Assembly (NCBI GenBank): GCA_030765065.1
Contig: CM060989.1
Coordinates: 39,547,501 to 39,611,500 of the forward strand
DNA from: Deroplatys truncata
Taxonomy: Eukaryota; Arthropoda; Insecta; Mantodea; Mantidae
DNA length: 64,000 nucleotides
Reading direction: 5' to 3'
Part shown: piece after piece, positions 59,909 to 64,000 of the stretch
How the letters are laid out: the number at the start of each line of letters is the position of its first letter
Position numbering within the stretch: position 1 is the stretch's first letter
Notes under the pieces: model-generated
What the model was told of the DNA's origin: nothing
Seen by the model: the letters and a program-made list of their open reading frames with translations, nothing else
Database searches by the model: none
Made by a program: the position numbers and the translations under genes

Positions 59909-60153
59909 ATGTTTGTTTGCAATATTCCTAACGGACTTGGATGCGGTGACGGCGAGTTTGGTACAGTAAATGTCGACAAACGTACAACAATTCGTACTAG
60001 ACGTTCCAAGCTTCCCACACAGTCCTTCCAGCGACCAGCGAATAGGAGATATGATCTTGCTTTGCGAAAATATCACAGCAAATGCGTGCCGCTCTGTAAA
60101 AAAGCGAAGTCTTTGGAAAACCTCTGTGCAGATCAAGGCTTAAAAATGCTAAG
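59909..60153 (+). CDS. Candidate first coding exon of an unidentified plus-strand gene
   Basis: From an ATG at 59909 the frame reads MFVCNIPNGLGCGDGEFGTV and later RRSKLPTQSFQRPANRRYDL, then CKKAKSLENLCADQGLKMLR, and meets a consensus donor AAG|GTATGT at 60153/60154. The block has more CG dinucleotides than its surroundings and no copy elsewhere in the window. The upstream 59710-59800 stretch has another short open frame (SSVKLKLHHFEIKDLI). I do not recognise the protein. The minus strand is also open here (60136-59879), so the coding strand is not certain. It could also be part of an uncatalogued transposon. Confidence 0.25.
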
Positions 60154-60539
60154 GTATGTAGCACAATTTACTCCTTGCATAACTTTACTTAGCTTTTCGT
60201 GTCTTGGATTACTATTTTCTCTACTACGATACCGAGATTTGGAGTTACTTCGATATTGGATTATGGTGAAAATAGAAGCTTTTAACTTACGAAATCGGGT
60301 ATTTTTTGGGCTATCCACAGTAATTCTTAGTTAATGGGAAACGTTTTGGTGTAGTAGATGTTGCTCGGGGGGCAATATATTGCCCACCCACCCGCACTTA
60401 TATAGTCGTTTTTGGCGGGTTTTTGGCGACTTTTGGAAGGAATTGCTGCCAACGTGAATCATTCGAGTTTTAGACGCGCAGATCCCTCGGGTACGGCCTG
60501 TCGTCGCTTCGCGCAACTGCTACACTCCTCTCCTCCTAA

Positions 60540-60720
60540 AACACATCCCTCGGCTACGCTTAGAGGCTGAGGGCCCTGAATCCCTCGGCTACGCCTTGAG
60601 GCTGAGGGCCCTAAATTGTGATTTCAGCTAGGTTGGGATTTCAAAGGTTGGCAGCGGAAAGTCAACGCAAGGTACGTTCCCATGATGCCACGGGTGAGAT
60701 GCATGCGATGCGACTTCTGA
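60540..60720 (+). repeat. Tandem 40-50-bp unit plus a dispersed repeat
   Basis: CCCTCGGCTACGCTTAGAGG with CTGAGGGCCCT occurs twice (about 60547-60577 and 60582-60612). The following GGTTGGCAGCGGAAAG and CCATGATGCCACGGGTGAGA blocks are related to 2330-2480. Confidence 0.5.
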
Positions 60721-60859
60721 GTGTCACTAATATGGAACAAAAGTGACAAAATATGCCATATATTCATGAAAATAAGTAAAGAACCATATTATTTGTTCTT
60801 TACCATGTGTTGAAGTCAATATGCGTGTGTTACGTGTAATGTAGTGATACCGGCCATAA

Positions 60860-61660
60860 TCCAATATCAAAGTTTATCGCCGAGATTTCACCGGAGATAT
60901 GTTTTGAGGCCCCCTGAACCCAAAAGAAGCATTTTTAGAAAAAAAAGGTCGTCATGTGTGTGTGTGAACAAAAAGTCGGATAAATACCGAACTTGGTATT
61001 TAAGTTCAGTATTTTCACAGATGCGACACGGTTTCCAAGAAAATTAATTCCCCAACCCAAACTACCCTTTACATGCAAGATCTTTCAAAACGTTTGATTC
61101 TATAAAAATGGCTGTAACGATTTTGATTAAAATAGCGTATATTAAAATATGTGCATGACAAATAAAATTTATGTCTTGAATTATCTATTATTATAGCCTA
61201 GCCTATGAAATCTTAAGAGCCTATAAAGTCCTCTTCATTGGGAAGAAATTTTTTATAATCTTGTATAACGTTAAGCAAAAGACGAAAACATACTACAAAA
61301 AATGTAGATCTATTTAAAACACACGATTTATTTCAGATAACCTTTTTGTGGCATAAACAATTTCAGAGATTTACGTTTGTTCATTACTTGGTCATTCCTT
61401 TTAAATCCTGTCAACATTCAGTTGTTCCTCGCGATTGCATGGAAAGGAAAAGTTCTTAAAACATTTGACTATCGCTGTTCTCTTTGTATCTGTAACGAAA
61501 TGTGTAAAATAGCTATTTCCACAAAGTTTTTTTTGGATTAAAATGTAGCAAATAGAAAAGTAAGCTTTAGTAAGTGTAGTTTGTATACCCACTAGAACTT
61601 ATCGAGGGAAGAGAAAGTATGTGAATGTATCACATGAGATGTAGGGGAAGTATTGTATTC
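60860..61660. mobile_element. Old fragments of the microsatellite-carrying repeat
   Basis: It contains GGAGATATGTTTTGAGGCCC, CAAAAAGTCGGATAAATACC and later the reverse 5' end (GTGAATGTATCACATGAGAT). It is diverged and rearranged. Confidence 0.6.
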
Positions 61661-63007
61661 CACTAAAAAATTATATACCGAAATTTCAGCGGAAATACAT
61701 GTTTTGAGGCCAGCTGAATACAAAAAAATCTGATGTGTTACACTCACATGACTTTCTCTACTCTTGTACAATCTAATTTTACAAACGCCTATTCTCCATA
61801 TGCTTCATGTTAATCGAGATATCGAGATGTCAATCTTATTGGTAATTTTCTTGTAGATGCAAGGGGAATATGGTAGCTTTTAAGCGATAGTCAAATATTT
61901 TAACGCTGGTTGCTATGTGGCGCATTTCATTCTCTTTGCATGTCCAGGACATAAAAAAAATGAATAACGAATTTGAGAAAAAGTATACGTATTGAAAAAT
62001 TTAAGAAAATTCCAAGCAATATCTCGAAAACGGTTCACTCAGCAAAAAAAATGTATATGACATAAGTTGTGTATTTTAACGTGATCTACATTTTTTGTGA
62101 AGTAAAATTCTGTCTATCTCTTACGGTTTACCAGTTATGCAAAAGTCGTTCACAATAAAGAATACTTTTGGAGACATTCCCAGAAAATTCGAGATATACA
62201 TTTCATTTCTCATGACATTATCTTAAACATATGATATTTTCATCAAAATCGTTAGAACCATTTTTGAGCAAATTAAAATTTTCGAAAAATGTTCCATGTA
62301 AAGGGTAGTCTGGGGTGGGGGGATTTTCTTGAAAACCTTCGTGTCGCATCTCTGGAAGATACTGAACCTAAATACCAAGTTTGGTGTTTATCCGACTGTT
62401 CGTTTTTAAGTTATGCTGTTCACACACACACAGACACACACACAGACACACACACACACACAGACACACACACGGACATGTTTCCAAAAATGCTTTTTTT
62501 GGATTCAGTGGGTCTCAAAACATGTATTTCCAGTGAAATCTCGGTATCGAATTTTTGGGTGGAATGCAATACTTCCCCTACTTACTATACGTAGTAGAGA
62601 AAGTAAAAATAATTTTTAGAAAAAGGTCCGTGTGTGTGAACAGCGTAACTCAAAATCGAAAAGTCGGATAAAAACCAAACTTGGTATTTAGGTTGAATAC
62701 CTTCCAAAGATGCGACATGAAGATTTTCAAGAAAATCCCTACTTTAGACTATCCTTTACATGGAAGATTTTTCGAAATGTTTGATTTTCTAAAAAATGGC
62801 TAACAATTTCGCTTAAAATGCCTTATAATGAAGATATTTACATGACAAATAAAATGTTTATGCTGGATTTTCTGGGAATAGCCTGTGAAGTCCACTTCTT
62901 TTGGAAGAAATTTTGTGTAATCTTTTATAAACGATAGACGAAAGCGAACTACACAGAAATGTAGATCGCTTTAAAACACACAACTTATTTTAAATAAGTT
63001 TTTACTT
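61640..63007 (-). mobile_element. Old reverse copy of the microsatellite-carrying repeat, split by a forward copy
   Basis: The parts are 61640-61729 (GTAGGGGAAGTATTGTATTC to GCTGAATACAAAAAAA) and 62610-63007 (AAAAAGGTCCGTGTGTGTGA to AATAAGTTTTTA). A forward copy is inserted in the A-run of the block CTGAATCCAAAAAAAGC, and another reverse copy abuts on the right. Confidence 0.7.
61730..62609 (+). mobile_element. Microsatellite-carrying repeat, uninterrupted forward copy
   Basis: It runs from TCTGATGTGTTACACTCACA to CGTAGTAGAGAAAGTAAAAA, about 880 bp, and is the best reference copy here. Features in order: a short hairpin at the 5' end (ATGTG/CACAT), a subterminal ACTTTCTCTACT, the body, a (CA)n tract at about 62423-62473, a final hairpin-forming CTAC...GTAG, and ACTTTCTCTACT in inverse orientation. 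Confidence 0.85.
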
Positions 63008-63892
63008 TTTACTTTCTCTACTACGTATAGTAAGTAGGGGAAGTATTGCATTCCACCCAAAAATTCGATACCGAGATTTCACTGGAAATACATGTTTTGA
63101 GACCCACTGAATCCAAAAAAAGCATTTTTGGAAACATGTCCGTGTGTGTGTCTGTGTGTGTGTGTGTCTGTGTGTGTGTCTGTGTGTGTGTCTGTGAACA
63201 GCATAACTCAAAAACGAACAGTCGGATAAACACCAAACTTGGTATTTAGGTTCAGTATCTTCCAGAGATGCGACACGAAGGTTTTCAAGAAAATCCCCCC
63301 ACCCCAGACTACCCTTTACATGGAAGATTTTTCGAAAATTTTAATTTGCTCAAAAATGGCTCTAACGATTTTGATGAAAATATCATATGTTTAAGATAAT
63401 GTCATGAGAAATGAAATGTATATCTCGAATTTTCTGGGAATGTCTCCAAAAGTATTCTTTATTGTGAACGACTTTTGCATAACTGGTAAACCGTAAGAGA
63501 TAGACAGAATTTTACTTCACAAAAAATGTAGATCACGTTAGAATACACAACTTATGTCATATACATTTTTTTGTTGAGTGAACCGTTTTCGAGATATTGC
63601 TTGTGATTTTCTTAAATTTTTCAATACTTATACTTTTTCTCAAATTCGTTATTCATTTTTTTTATGTCCTGGACATGCAAAGAGAATGAACTGCGCCACA
63701 TGACAACCAGCGTTAAAATATTTGACTATCGCTTAAAAGCTACCATATTCCCCTTGCATCTACAAGAAAATTACCAATAAGATTGACATCTCGATATCTC
63801 GATTAACATGAAGCATATGGAGAATAGGCGTTTGTAAAATTAGATTGTACAAGAGTAGAGAAAGTCATGTGAGTGTAACACATCAGATTTTT
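63008..63892 (-). mobile_element. Microsatellite-carrying repeat, complete reverse copy
   Basis: It runs from ACTTTCTCTACTACGTATAG to GTGTAACACATCAGAT with a TG/TCTG tract near 63141-63195, and is closely similar to 54859-55742. Confidence 0.8.
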
Positions 63893-64000
63893 CTACTACG
63901 TATAGTAAGTAGGGGAAGTATTGTATTCCACCCAAAATTTCGATACCCAGATTTCACCGGAAATACATGTTTTGAGGCCCCCTGAATCCAAAAAAAGCAT
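63893..64000 (-). mobile_element. Microsatellite-carrying repeat, start of a further reverse copy cut by the window edge
   Basis: It begins CTACTACGTATAGTAAGTAG directly after the T-run, lacking the first few bases (ACTTTCT) seen in other copies. Confidence 0.75.

Overview
This is an AT-rich, intron- and transposon-dense stretch of an insect nuclear genome. It holds most of one host gene, a Dorsal-class NF-kB/Rel transcription factor on the minus strand, in a dense load of interspersed repeats. The gene, its introns of up to about 14 kb, and several mariner, Harbinger-like, LINE and tRNA-SINE families suggest a large-genome insect, perhaps a cockroach, termite or relative. That placement is inference; nothing here fixes the species.

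Layout. The Rel gene reads right to left. Exons lie at 30712-30640 (first recognisable coding exon), 16326-16115, 15295-15052, 14211-14068, 11373-11275 and 6685-5112. A further exon lies at 1256-1176, and the gene runs off the left edge. All junctions are GT/AG and the reading phases join without a break. The 6685-5112 exon can be read in two ways. Read through to its stop at 5112 it gives a 773-residue protein (from the Met at 30688) with the Rel homology domain and a long proline-rich tail but no canonical nuclear localisation signal. If the internal donor at 6455/6454 is used, the Rel domain joins the 1256-1176 exon, which supplies the basic LKRKRQK signal. This matches the Dorsal-A/Dorsal-B arrangement known in other insects.

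Introns. These hold five mariner/Tc1-type elements with recognisable termini between 8390 and 23233, two copies of another transposase-bearing repeat, a Harbinger-like remnant, LINE pieces and tRNA-derived SINEs. Three inverted-repeat insertions (22.0-22.3, 24.2-24.7 and 31.1-31.4 kb) stand out. Each is flanked by an 11-12 bp direct repeat and carries a CTGANGA-hairpin-GAAA block that resembles a hammerhead ribozyme core. I read them as remnants of Penelope-like or related retroelements.

Right part (about 38.4-64 kb). No secure gene is visible. The region is dominated by one non-coding repeat of roughly 0.9 kb, present in many copies in both orientations. Each copy has a (CA/TG)n or (CT)n microsatellite at the same internal position and subterminal inverted repeats. 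Copies are repeatedly inserted inside each other at A/T homopolymer runs, and the structure recalls helentron-associated (DINE-1-like) elements. Between the copies lie a full-length mariner (48897-50182), a long-TIR element (about 47777-48456), tRNA-type SINEs (one with a perfect 12 bp target duplication), LINE scraps and one candidate plus-strand exon (59909-60153).
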